Part shown: piece by piece, positions 40,977 to 50,878 of the stretch
Layout of the letters: each line of letters starts with the position of its first letter
Numbering within the stretch: the stretch's first letter is position 1
From: a bacterium
GTDB lineage: Bacteria; Gemmatimonadota; Glassbacteria; GWA2-58-10
Assembly (NCBI GenBank): GCA_021372515.1
Contig: JAJFUG010000111.1
Location: forward strand, 1 to 64,000
Direction of reading: 5' to 3'
Length of the DNA: 64,000 nt
Notes under the pieces: model-generated
Told to the model about the DNA's origin: nothing
The model's input: only the letters and a program-made list of their open reading frames with translations
Databases searched by the model: none
Made by a program: the position numbers and the translations under genes

Positions 40977-42017
40977 ATGCAGGAGATCAACCGGAGAGGG
41001 TTTGTCAGGCAGGCGGCCGCGGGCGTGGGTGGCACTTTCGCCGCGGCGGCCCTGGGCGCGGCCCCGGCGCAGGGTGGCGCCCCGGCGGAAACGGAACGCC
41101 TGCCGCGGGAGGTGTGGGTGGCCTCGATCAGCCAGAACGGGCTGAGCGCCGACACTCCGGAACAGATGGTCGAGTTGCTGCTGGCCCGCATGGAGCTGGC
41201 CGCCGCCCAGCGGCCGGACATTATCTGCCTGCCCGAGGTGGGGCCGTTCGTGAACCTTACCGGCGACAGCCGCACCCCGGTGAAAGAGGCGGCCGGGAAA
41301 TACTGCGCCGCGTTCACCGCCCGCCTGGCCGGGTTCGCCCGCAGCCACAACTGCTATGTCTGGGCCCCGCTCTACACGCAGGAGGGCGGGCGCTGCTACA
41401 ACGCCCTGGTGCTGATCGACCGGCGGGGCCAGGTGCAGGGTGAGTACCGCAAGATGCACCCCACCCTGGGCGAGATGGAGGACGGGGTCAGCCCGGGGCC
41501 GCTGGAGCCGACCGTGTTCGACACCGATTTCGGCCGGATCGGGGCGCAGATCTGTTTCGACATCGAATGGAAGGACGGCTGGGAGAAACTGGGGAAGGCC
41601 GGGGCCGAGATCGTGTTCTGGTCCTCGGCTTTCGGCGGCGGGCGCAAGCTGAACCTGCTGGCCAACCTGTTCCGCTATAATGTCGTCTCCAGCACCCGCA
41701 AGGGGGTGAGCCAGGTGGTCGATATCACCGGCCAGAGCGTGGCCTGGACCGGCCTGTGGGAGCCGAGCCTCTGCACGGCGCTCAACCTGGAGAAAGCCTA
41801 TGTCCACACCTGGCCGTTCTCCGAGAATTTCGACAAGGTCCGGGCCAAGTACGGCCGCGCGGTGCGCCTGACCACGTTCATGGAGGAGGAGTGGTCGATA
41901 GTCGAGAGCCTCTCGCCCGAGGTGAAAGTGGCGGATGTGCTGCGCGAGTTCGGGATCAAGAGCTACGACCAGTTGATACAGGAGTCGACCGCGGAGCAGG
42001 ACCGGAAACGCGGCTGA
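40977..42017 (+). CDS. Tat-exported nitrilase-family carbon-nitrogen hydrolase
   Basis: A 346-residue protein. The N terminus NRRGFVRQAAAGVGGTFAAAA is a twin-arginine signal. The nitrilase triad is E87 (CLPEVG), K159 (YRKMHP) and C193 (QICFDIEW). The family cleaves amides, nitriles or N-carbamoyl compounds through a cysteine thioester. Export suggests action on an extracytoplasmic amide. GAGAGGAGG lies 9 bases before the ATG. It stands alone, with a terminator upstream and a convergent gene downstream. Confidence 0.85.
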   Translation: MQEINRRGFVRQAAAGVGGTFAAAALGAAPAQGGAPAETERLPREVWVASISQNGLSADTPEQMVELLLARMELAAAQRPDIICLPEVGPFVNLTGDSRTPVKEAAGKYCAAFTARLAGFARSHNCYVWAPLYTQEGGRCYNALVLIDRRGQVQGEYRKMHPTLGEMEDGVSPGPLEPTVFDTDFGRIGAQICFDIEWKDGWEKLGKAGAEIVFWSSAFGGGRKLNLLANLFRYNVVSSTRKGVSQVVDITGQSVAWTGLWEPSLCTALNLEKAYVHTWPFSENFDKVRAKYGRAVRLTTFMEEEWSIVESLSPEVKVADVLREFGIKSYDQLIQESTAEQDRKRG

Positions 42018-42042
42018 GCGTGGAGTGAAAGCTCCCGGAGAG

Positions 42043-43593
42043 CTAATCGTAGTGCTTGATCCCCGGCCAGACCTCGCGCAGGGAAAGCCTGGGGCTGCGG
42101 CAGAGATAGAGGTTCTGGTTACGGTAGGGCATGCCCCAGCGGCTCTCGCAGCGTCCCACGAGGAGCACCTGGCGGTAGAGCTTTTCCAGGTGCTCCGGGC
42201 TGTTGTCCAGGGCCAGGAGGACATTGCCCGTGCACCGGGGCGGAAGGCCCCAGAGGAAATAATTGTTGTGGCCGCTCACCGCGGGGGGAAGCCCCTGGCG
42301 GCGGCCCAGGAAATCCACCGCCCCGGCGATCCCGTAGTCGGGGCAGCCGATCAGGCAGTCGGCCTTGTCGCTTTCGGTCAGGTTTTCGTAGGCCCGGGCG
42401 ATACAGTCCACCCGCTCCTGCCAGCCGTGCATGTCGGCGAAGAACTGCGGCAGGGCCCCGAGCGACTTGTTTTCGCTGGTTTCCGGCTTGATCCCCAGGA
42501 CGCCGGCATAGCTCAGATAAGCCTCGACCGGCAGAATCGGCATGGCAAGCGGGGCCAGGGCCAACCCGCTCAGGGCCACAGCCGTGAAAGCCAGCCCGGT
42601 CAACCAGCGGCGCGTTCCGGCGAGGCCCTCGAACCAGATCGCCCCGGCGGCGGCGAGCACCGCATAGGCCGGGGCGATGTAATCCGGGCGCGATTTGCCC
42701 TCCCAGGCCAGCAGGCCGAACACCGCCAGGAAGATTATCCCCAGTGGCGAGTACCGCCGCCCCCGACGGCTGACCAGCAGACTGAAAAGCCCGCCCAGCC
42801 ACAGCGGCGGAAGCAGCGGGTTCATGGCCAGCACCTGCTGGGAGACAAACTCTGTCAGGCTGACTGCTTTCATCTTGTAGTGTGTGGCGTTGTGCATGAA
42901 CTCCAGGGTTGGCCAGTCGTGCGCCGCCTGCCAGAGCAGGTGCGGCAGAAAGATGAGCAGAGCGATGCCGGCGCAGAGCCAGGGGCCGGGGCGCAACAGC
43001 CAGCGGCGCTGGCCGGTGAGAAGAAGAGCCGCGGCCAGTCCGCCCCCGAACCAGAGCAGGCTGACCTTGTTCAGCAGCCCCACACCCAGCAGGACCCCCA
43101 GCCACAGCCACCAACGACCTTCCCCGCTGTTGATTATCCGCGCCGTGAGAATGAAAGCCCCGCTCCAGAACAGGGGACGGAAAGCGTTCATGGAATAGAT
43201 GCTATCGATGGAGAGCAGCACCGGAGCGGCCAAGGTGGCGAGAGCGGCGAGGGCCTGGGCCTTGCGGCCGCCGCCCAGCTCGCGGGCCAGCACTCCGGCC
43301 AGCAGCACGGTCGCCCCGCCGGCCAGCGCGGGCAGCAGACGCAGTGCGAAGATCGAGTCCCCGAACAGCGCGCGCGAGATGGACAGAAGGAACGGAGCCA
43401 GGGGCGGGTGGTCGACATAGCCCCAGGCCAGGCGCTCGGCGCAGGCCAGGTAGTAGAACTCGTCGCAGAAATACTCGTAGTGCAGCCAGGCGTTCGACGC
43501 AAGGTGAAGGGCCAGCTTGGCCCCGGCCAGGGCCAGCAGCAGGCCGACGGCCAGACGCGGCCGGGGTGCGGTTTGTTCGAACAGAGGGTCCAT
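42043..43593 (-). CDS. GT39/ArnT-like membrane glycosyltransferase
   Basis: A 516-residue polytopic protein with about 10-12 membrane segments. The first periplasmic loop has 'YFCDEFYYLACAERLAWGYVDHPPL', with the Asp-Glu pair and HPP motif of PMT_2/ArnT-like enzymes. They transfer sugars from polyprenyl-phosphate carriers onto proteins or lipid A at the periplasmic face. The C-terminal 120 residues form a soluble domain. The start at 43593 is the first ATG near the membrane region; the ribosome site is weak. The acceptor is unknown. Confidence 0.8.
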   Translation of the reverse strand: MDPLFEQTAPRPRLAVGLLLALAGAKLALHLASNAWLHYEYFCDEFYYLACAERLAWGYVDHPPLAPFLLSISRALFGDSIFALRLLPALAGGATVLLAGVLARELGGGRKAQALAALATLAAPVLLSIDSIYSMNAFRPLFWSGAFILTARIINSGEGRWWLWLGVLLGVGLLNKVSLLWFGGGLAAALLLTGQRRWLLRPGPWLCAGIALLIFLPHLLWQAAHDWPTLEFMHNATHYKMKAVSLTEFVSQQVLAMNPLLPPLWLGGLFSLLVSRRGRRYSPLGIIFLAVFGLLAWEGKSRPDYIAPAYAVLAAAGAIWFEGLAGTRRWLTGLAFTAVALSGLALAPLAMPILPVEAYLSYAGVLGIKPETSENKSLGALPQFFADMHGWQERVDCIARAYENLTESDKADCLIGCPDYGIAGAVDFLGRRQGLPPAVSGHNNYFLWGLPPRCTGNVLLALDNSPEHLEKLYRQVLLVGRCESRWGMPYRNQNLYLCRSPRLSLREVWPGIKHYD

Positions 43594-43837
43594 CTGTGGC
43601 TCAGGGCTGAATGGTAAAGTAAGCAGGACTTGGAGATCACGACTCTTAAGACAAGCGAAGGGGCCGGATCGGTTCAAAAATAAATGAAAATTCCCTTTCC
43701 CGCATTTAATCAGCTTGCCCCTTCCTCCTTACCGGGCTATTTTTCCTCCATGCCGCCATTAGTTCCCCGCGGCGGACGAATACGAATGAAAAAGCGTGTC
43801 CCCCATTATGCCGAGCCATACGCAAAGGAGAACCCCG

Positions 43838-45196
43838 ATGTCCGATCCGACCAAGAGCATGGACCGCCGCTCGTTCCTGGCCGCCACGGCCAACGCCGCC
43901 ATAATCGCACCGCTGGCCATGGGCCGCGGACCGTTCAAGTTCCCGGTGGAGGCGACGAAGAAACGCTACTGCCTGGTGGGCACCGGCGGCCGCGGCCACT
44001 CGATGTGGGGCCGCCGTCTGGTGGACAAGTACTCCGACATGGTCGAGTTCGTGGGCCTGTGCGACCGCAACCCCGGCCGCGCGGCCTACGCGAAAAAGTT
44101 CATGGGCCTGAGCTGCCCGACCTACACCGACCTGGAATTCGACAAGATGATCGCCGAGACCAGGCCGGACGTGGTGATTGTCACCACCACCGACTGTTTC
44201 CACGCCAAATACATCTGCCGGGCCATGGAGCTGGGCTGCGACGTGATCACCGAAAAGCCCATGGCCACGGATGAGGCCATGACCCAGCAGATCATGGACA
44301 CCGAAAAGCGCACCGGCCGCAAGATACGGGTCACGTTCAACTACCGCTACAACCCCGAGGCCGAGAAAATCTACGAAATCCTGCGCTCGGGCGAACTGGG
44401 CCAGGTCACCTCGGTCGATTTCAACTACTTCCTCGACACCAGCCACGGGGCGAGCTATTTCCGCCGCTGGCACGGGTTCAAGCAATACAACGGCTCGCTC
44501 TGGGTGCACAAGGCCACCCACCATTTCGACCTTCTCAACTGGTGGCTGGCCGCCGAGCCGCGCTGGGTCAGCGCCCAGGGTGAGCTGCGCCGCTACGGCT
44601 GGAACGGGACGTTCCGGGGCGAAAAGTGCCGCGGCTGCGAGTACAAGGCCAAGTGCGAGTTCTTCTACGACATCACGAAAGACGAAGAGGCCATGCGCCT
44701 GTACGTGGACAACGAGAAGTACGACGGGTATTCGACGGACGCCTGCCTGTACCGCAACGATATAAACATCTGGGACACCATGACCGCCAATATCCGCTAC
44801 CACAACGATGTCATCCTCACCTACTCGCTCAACTGTTTCATGCCCTACGAGGGCTACCGGGTGGGGTTCAACTGCAAGAACGGCCGTCTGGACGTGCAGG
44901 TCTACCATGCCCAGCCCTGGGAGCAGAAAGCCCTGGCCGAGTTCCGGGTCACCCCGCTGTTCGCCAAGAGCCGCACTTTCGAGCTGAGCGAGAGCCAGGA
45001 GCACACGGGAGCGGATGCCGGCCACTGGGGCTCGGATGACAAGCTGCAGAACATGATTTTCCGCGGCGCCCCCGACCCGCTGGAGCAGACCGCCGGCAGC
45101 CGCGCCGGGGCCCTGAGCTGCCTGACCGGGATCATGGCCCGCCGCTCCATCGAGTGGAACCGTCCGGTGGAGATTTCCGAGCTGGTGAAAATCTGA
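43838..45196 (+). CDS. Tat-exported Gfo/Idh/MocA-family oxidoreductase with a four-cysteine insert
   Basis: A 452-residue protein. MDRRSFLAATANAAIIAPLA is a Tat signal; AAGGAG sits 8 bases before the ATG at 43838. Rossmann fold 'YCLVGTGGRGHSMWG', 'VITEKPMA' and 'WVHKATHHFDLLNWW' match the family. Residues C264, C267, C273 and C303 form a C-x2-C-x5-C-x29-C group, seen in a subset of these exported proteins and likely to bind a metal. The family oxidises or epimerises sugars; here the site is outside the cytoplasm with pre-bound NAD(P), as in glucose-fructose oxidoreductase. Probably part of polysaccharide use. Confidence 0.85.
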   Translation: MSDPTKSMDRRSFLAATANAAIIAPLAMGRGPFKFPVEATKKRYCLVGTGGRGHSMWGRRLVDKYSDMVEFVGLCDRNPGRAAYAKKFMGLSCPTYTDLEFDKMIAETRPDVVIVTTTDCFHAKYICRAMELGCDVITEKPMATDEAMTQQIMDTEKRTGRKIRVTFNYRYNPEAEKIYEILRSGELGQVTSVDFNYFLDTSHGASYFRRWHGFKQYNGSLWVHKATHHFDLLNWWLAAEPRWVSAQGELRRYGWNGTFRGEKCRGCEYKAKCEFFYDITKDEEAMRLYVDNEKYDGYSTDACLYRNDINIWDTMTANIRYHNDVILTYSLNCFMPYEGYRVGFNCKNGRLDVQVYHAQPWEQKALAEFRVTPLFAKSRTFELSESQEHTGADAGHWGSDDKLQNMIFRGAPDPLEQTAGSRAGALSCLTGIMARRSIEWNRPVEISELVKI

Positions 45197-45259
45197 CCGG
45201 GAGCCAAATAACGCGGCGCCTGGCGGACCGGTCGCCGCGGATCAGGTGTATAATGACAA

Positions 45260-45298
45260 AAAGGGTGCGGCTGGTCTCTGCCGCACCCTTTCGTTTCC
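45260..45298. terminator. Bidirectional terminator between convergent genes
   Basis: AAAGGGTGCGGC/GCCGCACCCTTT stem with an 8-base loop, followed by CGTTTCC on the plus strand and by TTGTCATTA on the minus strand. Confidence 0.7.
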
Positions 45299-45317
45299 TC
45301 AATCCTCCGGAAAGGTC

Positions 45318-46610
45318 TCAGCCTTTCTCCGGCCCGGTGATCGCCCAGTAATATTTCTGCAGCTCGCGGGCCTCGTACTCCATGAACCCCACGCTCTCGG
45401 TGTAGTTGGCGATGCTGCCGTGCATGGTCTCGGCGAAATCGGCCACTCTGGGATTGGAGCGCTCCAGCTTCTCCACCTTGATGAACTGCTCGATCAGGGC
45501 CTCGGCCTTGCGCTCATCCACCACCTGGTACATGCGGGTGAAATCACGCACCGGGTAAATCTCCTTGATCAGGGCGTGGCCGGAGGGCTTTTTCACCTGG
45601 TCGAACACGCTCTTGTCGTAGACGCCGGGGTCGGCGAAACGGGCCTCCGGGGTGTCGATGAAGCACTCGGCCACGCCCTTGCTGTCAAGGCTCTGCGAGA
45701 CACAGGCCAGTAGCTGGCGGGCGATGTTTTCGTTCTCCGCGGTGAACGGCCCCACGCTGTAGCGGATCCGTCCCGGCCGGGCGAACACGAACCCCTCGAC
45801 CTCGCCGTTGTCGTTCAGCCACTGGTAAGCCTCGCCCTCGCTGTCGCGGTGCAGGCCGCGGATCACGTTCTCGCGCTCCAGGAAACGGGCGGTGTCGTAT
45901 TTGATAAGCATCGGCAGGTCCTTCTCCTCCACGCGCGAGATACGGGCCCGGTCCCAGGCCGCGCCGCGGAACTCGGCCGGGCGGTACCAGCTGCGCCAGA
46001 TACGGTAGCTGTCCACGTAGCCCACCGCGCCGTAGACAGTGTTGCCCATCGGGGTGGCATCCAGGCCGTTGAGGATTTTACCTTCCTTGATCGCGTAGCG
46101 CACGCAGTGCTGCATCATGGCGTTGGCGATTCCCTGGCGGCGCACCTCCGGGTGGACCAGGATCATCCCGATCCAGGTATGGCGCTTGCCCAGGGGAGCG
46201 ACCGAGGAGGTGCCCACCGGGATGTCATAGCCCGCGCCGCGGAACGAGGCCACGAAATTGCCCTGCGGGCAGAAACCCACGATACGGGTCAGGTCGGTCT
46301 CCACCTGGTTCCAGCCCACGCGCATGGTGAGCAGCATCATGCTGTCCAGGTTGTCGCCGATCTGTTCCAGGCTGAAGAAATCCTGGTTCACGGCCTTGCC
46401 CTCGGGCAGGGTGATCTTGAGGCTTTCCGGCACGCGCACGCTCCACTTGGGGCCGCCGCGGAAAATCAGCTCCACCCGGCGCTCGGCGGTGAAACGGTCG
46501 GCGCGGGGGTTGTCGATGCGGAAGCAGCCGTAGAGGCGGTCAACGTAGGGGTCTTTGCCAAGTTCGATCAGTTCATTCTCACGCGGGTCGCATTTCTGGA
46601 TCAGTTTCAA
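45318..46610 (-). CDS. GNAT-family acetyltransferase with Eis/YitH-like extension
   Basis: A 430-residue cytoplasmic protein. The central GNAT fold has the acetyl-CoA pyrophosphate loop VRRQGIANAMM within 'IGMILVHPEVRRQG', and a C-terminal second acetyltransferase-like half resembles YitH/Acetyltransf_18. The start is a TTG at 46610 with AAGGAG 8 bases upstream. The N-terminal 70 residues are not recognisable. The substrate is unknown. Confidence 0.7.
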   Translation of the reverse strand: MKLIQKCDPRENELIELGKDPYVDRLYGCFRIDNPRADRFTAERRVELIFRGGPKWSVRVPESLKITLPEGKAVNQDFFSLEQIGDNLDSMMLLTMRVGWNQVETDLTRIVGFCPQGNFVASFRGAGYDIPVGTSSVAPLGKRHTWIGMILVHPEVRRQGIANAMMQHCVRYAIKEGKILNGLDATPMGNTVYGAVGYVDSYRIWRSWYRPAEFRGAAWDRARISRVEEKDLPMLIKYDTARFLERENVIRGLHRDSEGEAYQWLNDNGEVEGFVFARPGRIRYSVGPFTAENENIARQLLACVSQSLDSKGVAECFIDTPEARFADPGVYDKSVFDQVKKPSGHALIKEIYPVRDFTRMYQVVDERKAEALIEQFIKVEKLERSNPRVADFAETMHGSIANYTESVGFMEYEARELQKYYWAITGPEKG

Positions 46611-46678
46611 TTACCAGGCTCCTTGTTCTTCAGTCGACTTGGGTTTCGCCTGCACTGACACAACGGAATAAAGAAAAT

Positions 46679-46708
46679 GCAGGGGCACGGCGCACCATGC
46701 CCCTGATC
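46679..46708. repeat. Dispersed GGGGCACGGC palindromic element, copy
   Basis: GCAGGGGCACGGC followed by CCATGCCCCTG forms an imperfect palindrome. Related copies lie at 31717-31741 and 58487-58514. All are intergenic. Confidence 0.45.
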
Positions 46709-46756
46709 GGTATCTGTTTGATTCCATCTGTGTTGAGATGTGCCTGCTGCTTTCCC

Positions 46757-47218
46757 TTACATTATCATCCTCGGCCCCAGGTGACGGAATACCTGCCAGC
46801 GGTTGCCCAGCTTTTCCACCCCTACCAGGATCCCGGTGTCGAACACCGGCAGGTCATCCTGGTCCGGCGCCTCCACCAGGGCCTGCAGAAAGTTGGCCAG
46901 GAACGGCAGGTGCCCGACCAGCATCAGGTCCTCCTGAGCGGAGCGGACCTGCTGCAGCATGGGGCCGATATCATCCGTGGGCCCGAGGCTGCCACTCTTG
47001 ACCACTCCCCCGGACGGCTGGAGTATATCCGCGATCAGGCGGGCGCTTTCCTCGGAACGCAGCTTGCCGCTGTGCAGGATTGTCTGCACCCGGATATTCA
47101 TGTTGCCGAGGGTGCGGGCCAGGTGCACGATATCGTCCCGTCCCTCCAGGCTCAACGGTTGCGCCTGGTCCTGATCGGCGGGCAAAGCCTTGCCGTGGCG
47201 CACGAGGTAGAGTTTCAA
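46757..47218 (-). CDS. sixA: SixA-family phosphohistidine phosphatase
   Basis: A 153-residue histidine-phosphatase-superfamily protein with the N-terminal LVRHGKA motif (H8 nucleophile) and the second His in LMLVGHLPFL. The length matches SixA, which dephosphorylates histidine-phosphotransfer domains. The start is TTG at 47218 with GGAGG 7 bases upstream. Partner histidine phosphotransfer proteins are not visible nearby. It is divergent from the DUF4091 gene. Confidence 0.8.
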   Translation of the reverse strand: MKLYLVRHGKALPADQDQAQPLSLEGRDDIVHLARTLGNMNIRVQTILHSGKLRSEESARLIADILQPSGGVVKSGSLGPTDDIGPMLQQVRSAQEDLMLVGHLPFLANFLQALVEAPDQDDLPVFDTGILVGVEKLGNRWQVFRHLGPRMIM

Positions 47219-47485
47219 AGATGTCCTCCAGACAAAGGGCCGGTCGGCCGGTGAGGGCGCTCCATATATTCTCGTTTCTCAATCCCTAAGATGCGGCGGA
47301 AAGCCTTGAGAGTCAATACTTGTCTCCGGGAAATCACTGTATATCTGGCCGTTCTGGATTAAGCCCCCAGCCACCCGAAATGCACCGGGAGTTGCCAAAA
47401 CCGGAGCGAAACATAATATTTGGTTTTTCGGAACATATCGATGTCAGAAAACAGAGCGCCCGCCACCTGTCAGTCTGGAGAGAAC

Positions 47486-49234
47486 ATGAAAAGTCACCTG
47501 CCACTGATTCTGCTCTGCGCTCTGATCGCAACGAGCGGCTGCAAACTGAAAGTGGATATCAAAGGGGATTCCGAAAACAAGCCCGAGATGCAGGCCTGGC
47601 CCGTGCCCATCGAGACCCGGATTTACTCCGGCGCTTTCACCCGCAATCCGGAGGAGAAGGCCCTGAGAGTCAGCGGCCTGGCCGGAGAGTTCGTCTCGGC
47701 CCAGGTGGCGGTGCGCTGCGACGAGAAGCTGAAGAACCTGCGCGCCGAGCTGCGGGGCCTGAAGAGCGAAAGCGGAGCCACTCTCGACGATTCGGCCGTT
47801 AGGGTGCGCTACGGGGCCTACCTAAAGGTGGACGAGACGATGAACCTGACCGAGGACCCGCTTCTGGAGGTGGATTCGGTGGAGGCGCCGGCCGGACGGG
47901 CCCAGGCGGTCTGGGTCACCGTGGCAGTGCCGCGCGAGGCCGCTCCGGGTGTCTATTCCTCGGTCCTGCGGGTCCTGGCGGATGACCAGCGCCCGGTGAC
48001 GTTCGATTTCAGCCTGGAGGTGCTGCCGGTGAAGCTGCCCGCCCCTTCGGACTGGACTTTCTACCTCAATATCTGGCAGGACCCCAGCGGCGTGGCCCGC
48101 GCCCACGGGGTGAAAGTCTGGAGCGAGGAGCACTGGGCGCTTCTTGCCAGGTACGCCGAGAACCTGGCCGCCCACGGCCTCAAGTCGATCATGACCAGTG
48201 TGGTCTACGACCCTTGGAAAAGCCAGTCCGGATACCCGTTTGACACCATGGTCGAATGGAAATACCCCGGCGAGTGGACCGGCGCGGCCAGCGACAAGTT
48301 CGAGTGGGACTTTTCCATCTTCGACCGCTACGTCCAGCTCATGATGGACGCCGGGATCAAGGAAAAGATCGACATGTACGCCCTGGTGATGGGCCCCGGC
48401 TCGACCCAGGACGCCAATATCCGCTACCTGGACACCACGAGCGGCCAGTACCGCACCGCCGAGCTCAAAGTGGGTGAGCCGCGCTGGGCCGAGGCCTGGA
48501 AAGCGTTCCTGCCCGCCCTGCGCACACATCTGAAGGAAAAGGGCTGGTTCGAGATCGCCGAGCTGGGGTTCGATGAGAAGACCCCCGAGGTAATGAAAGT
48601 GATTTTCGATTTCCTCCTCGCCAACGCCAAGGATTTCCGGGTCGCCCTGTCCGGCGGATTCCCGGGCGATGAGCGCAAGTGGGGCGATGAGATCGTGTTC
48701 CATATCACAGAAATCCTGGACCCGCAGCGCTGGAAAGAGATCAAGCCGCTGGTGGAGAAGATGCACGCCGATCCGAAGCGCTATGTCACGCTGTACACCG
48801 CCTGCAATCCCTATTACCCCAACACGTTCATCTACTCCAGCCTCCGCGAGAGCCGTCTGATGGCCTGGCTGGCCTGGAGCTGGGGGTTCGACGGTTACAC
48901 GCGCTGGGCGGTGAACGCTTTCCCGGAGAATGTCTGGGAGCAGCCCAACTACAAGTGGCACTCCGGGGACATGTATTTCGTGTATCCGGGGCCGGACGGC
49001 CCCCTGGACAGCATGCGCTGGGAACTCCTGCGCCAGGGCATCCAGGACTACGAGGCATTGCATATCGCCTGGAAAGCGGCCGAGAAAGCCGGACGCGCCG
49101 ACCTTCTGGACAACCTTCGCCGTGCCGTGGAGGAGGGCTCCATGCTGGATGCCTGCCATGTGATGCCTCCCATCGCCGAGGCGCGCGAGGCAGTGAACGA
49201 GGTGCTGCGACAGCTCGGCCCGGCGCTGGAATGA
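47486..49234 (+). CDS. Exported DUF4091 glycoside-hydrolase-like protein
   Basis: A 582-residue exported protein. The signal ends in a lipobox-like LIATSGC (not canonical at -3). An N-terminal beta-sandwich ('LRVSGLAGEFVSAQVAVRC', 'PGVYSSVLRVLADDQ') precedes a TIM-barrel-like region ('SWGFDGYTRWAVNAF'), and the DUF4091 end 'DGPLDSMRWELLRQGIQDYEALHI' is diagnostic. DUF4091 proteins resemble glycoside hydrolases; activity is undetermined for most. GGAGAGAAC precedes the ATG. It fits the window's glycan-processing theme. Confidence 0.8.
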   Translation: MKSHLPLILLCALIATSGCKLKVDIKGDSENKPEMQAWPVPIETRIYSGAFTRNPEEKALRVSGLAGEFVSAQVAVRCDEKLKNLRAELRGLKSESGATLDDSAVRVRYGAYLKVDETMNLTEDPLLEVDSVEAPAGRAQAVWVTVAVPREAAPGVYSSVLRVLADDQRPVTFDFSLEVLPVKLPAPSDWTFYLNIWQDPSGVARAHGVKVWSEEHWALLARYAENLAAHGLKSIMTSVVYDPWKSQSGYPFDTMVEWKYPGEWTGAASDKFEWDFSIFDRYVQLMMDAGIKEKIDMYALVMGPGSTQDANIRYLDTTSGQYRTAELKVGEPRWAEAWKAFLPALRTHLKEKGWFEIAELGFDEKTPEVMKVIFDFLLANAKDFRVALSGGFPGDERKWGDEIVFHITEILDPQRWKEIKPLVEKMHADPKRYVTLYTACNPYYPNTFIYSSLRESRLMAWLAWSWGFDGYTRWAVNAFPENVWEQPNYKWHSGDMYFVYPGPDGPLDSMRWELLRQGIQDYEALHIAWKAAEKAGRADLLDNLRRAVEEGSMLDACHVMPPIAEAREAVNEVLRQLGPALE

Positions 49235-49324
49235 AAATTGCTTTTGGCTTTATGCTGTAACGGTTCGGCCGGGAAATGGCGGACCGCACCTGAAGACTGA
49301 AGGGAACCACAGGGAGAGAAGAGG

Positions 49325-50209
49325 ATGTCAAGGCGAGTGAAACTGAGGAAAATATTGCTGTTGACGCTGGCCGGCCTGATAGCGGTTGCACCGTTGCACG
49401 CCGGTGTGATAGGAGGCAAGCTTGCCACCGACAACCCGCGGGCCATCGCCCTGTACCAGGAGGGCCTCAAGCTGGCCGGCGAGGACAATTTCAGCGAGGC
49501 GGTGGACAAGCTGAAACAGGCCATCGATGCCGACTCGAACTTCGTCCAGGCGCACCTGCGCTACATGGATGCGTTCAAGGGTGTGGGCCGCGGGGATGAG
49601 GTGACCGACATGTACCGCAACAAGGTGGATCAGAACCCGAACAGCGCGGTGTACCACTATCTTTACGGCCGCTCGCTGACCGACCTGGCCGCCAAGCGCG
49701 GAGAGTTCATCAAGGCACAGAACTGCGACAGCACTTTCTACTGGGCGCCCTACGGCATCGGTGGGACCTATTTCCTGGAGGGCCGTCTGGACGAGTCGGT
49801 GATCTACCTCAACCGGGCCCTGGGCATGAACCCGGACATGATCGAGGCGGTCAAGCTGCTGGGCGAGGTCTACATGGCCAAGGACATGTACCTGCAGGCC
49901 CGCGACCAGTTCCAGGCCGCGATAAACATGGACTCCTCCGACCTCACCAGCTACCTGAAACTGGGTCAGACCCTGAGCCGGATGGAACGCTTCGGGGAAG
50001 CGGAGAAAGTATTCCTGAAGGCGGCCGAAGTACAGCCCAACGAGCCGCAACCGTGGTATTTGCTGGGACTGCTCTACGAGCTGCAAGCCGACACGGCCAA
50101 GGCGGTGACAGCCTACCGCAAGTTCATCCAGATCAAACCGGATGCCGACATGGCGCCGCTGGTGAAAAAGAACATCGAGGGGCTTACCGGTCAGAAAGAG
50201 AATCAATAG
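49325..50209 (+). CDS. Exported TPR-repeat protein
   Basis: A 294-residue protein with a signal peptide (LLLTLAGLIAVAPLHAG). About six tetratricopeptide repeats follow, such as 'ALYQEGLKLAGEDNFSEAVDKLKQAI', 'SVIYLNRALGMNPDMIEAV' and 'PWYLLGLLYELQADTAKAVTAYRKFI'. It acts as a periplasmic scaffold in unknown complexes. GAGAAGAGG precedes the ATG. The DUF218 gene starts 36 bases after the stop, so the two are probably co-transcribed. Confidence 0.8.
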   Translation: MSRRVKLRKILLLTLAGLIAVAPLHAGVIGGKLATDNPRAIALYQEGLKLAGEDNFSEAVDKLKQAIDADSNFVQAHLRYMDAFKGVGRGDEVTDMYRNKVDQNPNSAVYHYLYGRSLTDLAAKRGEFIKAQNCDSTFYWAPYGIGGTYFLEGRLDESVIYLNRALGMNPDMIEAVKLLGEVYMAKDMYLQARDQFQAAINMDSSDLTSYLKLGQTLSRMERFGEAEKVFLKAAEVQPNEPQPWYLLGLLYELQADTAKAVTAYRKFIQIKPDADMAPLVKKNIEGLTGQKENQ

Positions 50210-50245
50210 GCCGAGCCTGTCGAAAGCAGAGAGAGAGAGCGGGGC

Positions 50246-50878
50246 ATGTGCCGGGTCCTGAAAATTGGCTGTCTGGTTGTCACCGGGACGCTGCTGCTTG
50301 CGTTTCTGACAGTACTGTTAGCCTGGCGGCCGATTCTCCGGGCGACCGGAGAGTACCTGGTTTTCAGCGACTCCCTGCGAAAGGCGGATGCGATTGTGGC
50401 GGTCAGCGGCGAGGAGAGCCGCCGCCTGACCGCCATCGAGCTGTACGGCCGGGGCTATGCCCCGCGGATTATTTTCAATGTCAGCGACACGACTTATTAT
50501 TTCGGGCAGCCGATCGACCCGGTAGAGAGCGTACGCCAGGATGCAGCCCGTCACGGGGTGCCGGATTCGGCTATCCTGATCAACCGGGACATCGGCTCCA
50601 CCTGGGAGGATGCCAGAGCCACGCGGAAAACTGTATTGAGCCAGGGCCTGCACTCTTTGATCGTGGTCTCCAGCCCGTTCAACATGCGGCGGGCGGCGCT
50701 AACTTACAGGAAGGTTTTCGAGACGGACAGCTTGCGGATCACTTTCATCAGCGTGCCGCTGGAGACAGAAAAGCTTTCCCTCGAACTCTGGTGGACCCGG
50801 GAGCGGGAGCTGATCCTGGTCAACAACGAGTACGTAAAGTTGATACTCTACTATTTCAAGTATTTCCGGGCGCACTGA
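50246..50878 (+). CDS. DUF218/YdcF-ElyC-like membrane-anchored protein
   Basis: A 210-residue protein with one N-terminal membrane helix (about 5-27) and a DUF218 domain: 'KADAIVAVSGEESRRLTAIELYGRGYAPRIIF', then 'STWEDARATRKTVLSQGLHSLIVVSSPFNMRRAALTYRKVF'. Relatives include ElyC and SanA, which influence peptidoglycan precursor and envelope barrier functions; vancomycin-resistance-linked SanA is similar. Probably periplasmic-facing. Confidence 0.8.
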   Translation: MCRVLKIGCLVVTGTLLLAFLTVLLAWRPILRATGEYLVFSDSLRKADAIVAVSGEESRRLTAIELYGRGYAPRIIFNVSDTTYYFGQPIDPVESVRQDAARHGVPDSAILINRDIGSTWEDARATRKTVLSQGLHSLIVVSSPFNMRRAALTYRKVFETDSLRITFISVPLETEKLSLELWWTRERELILVNNEYVKLILYYFKYFRAH

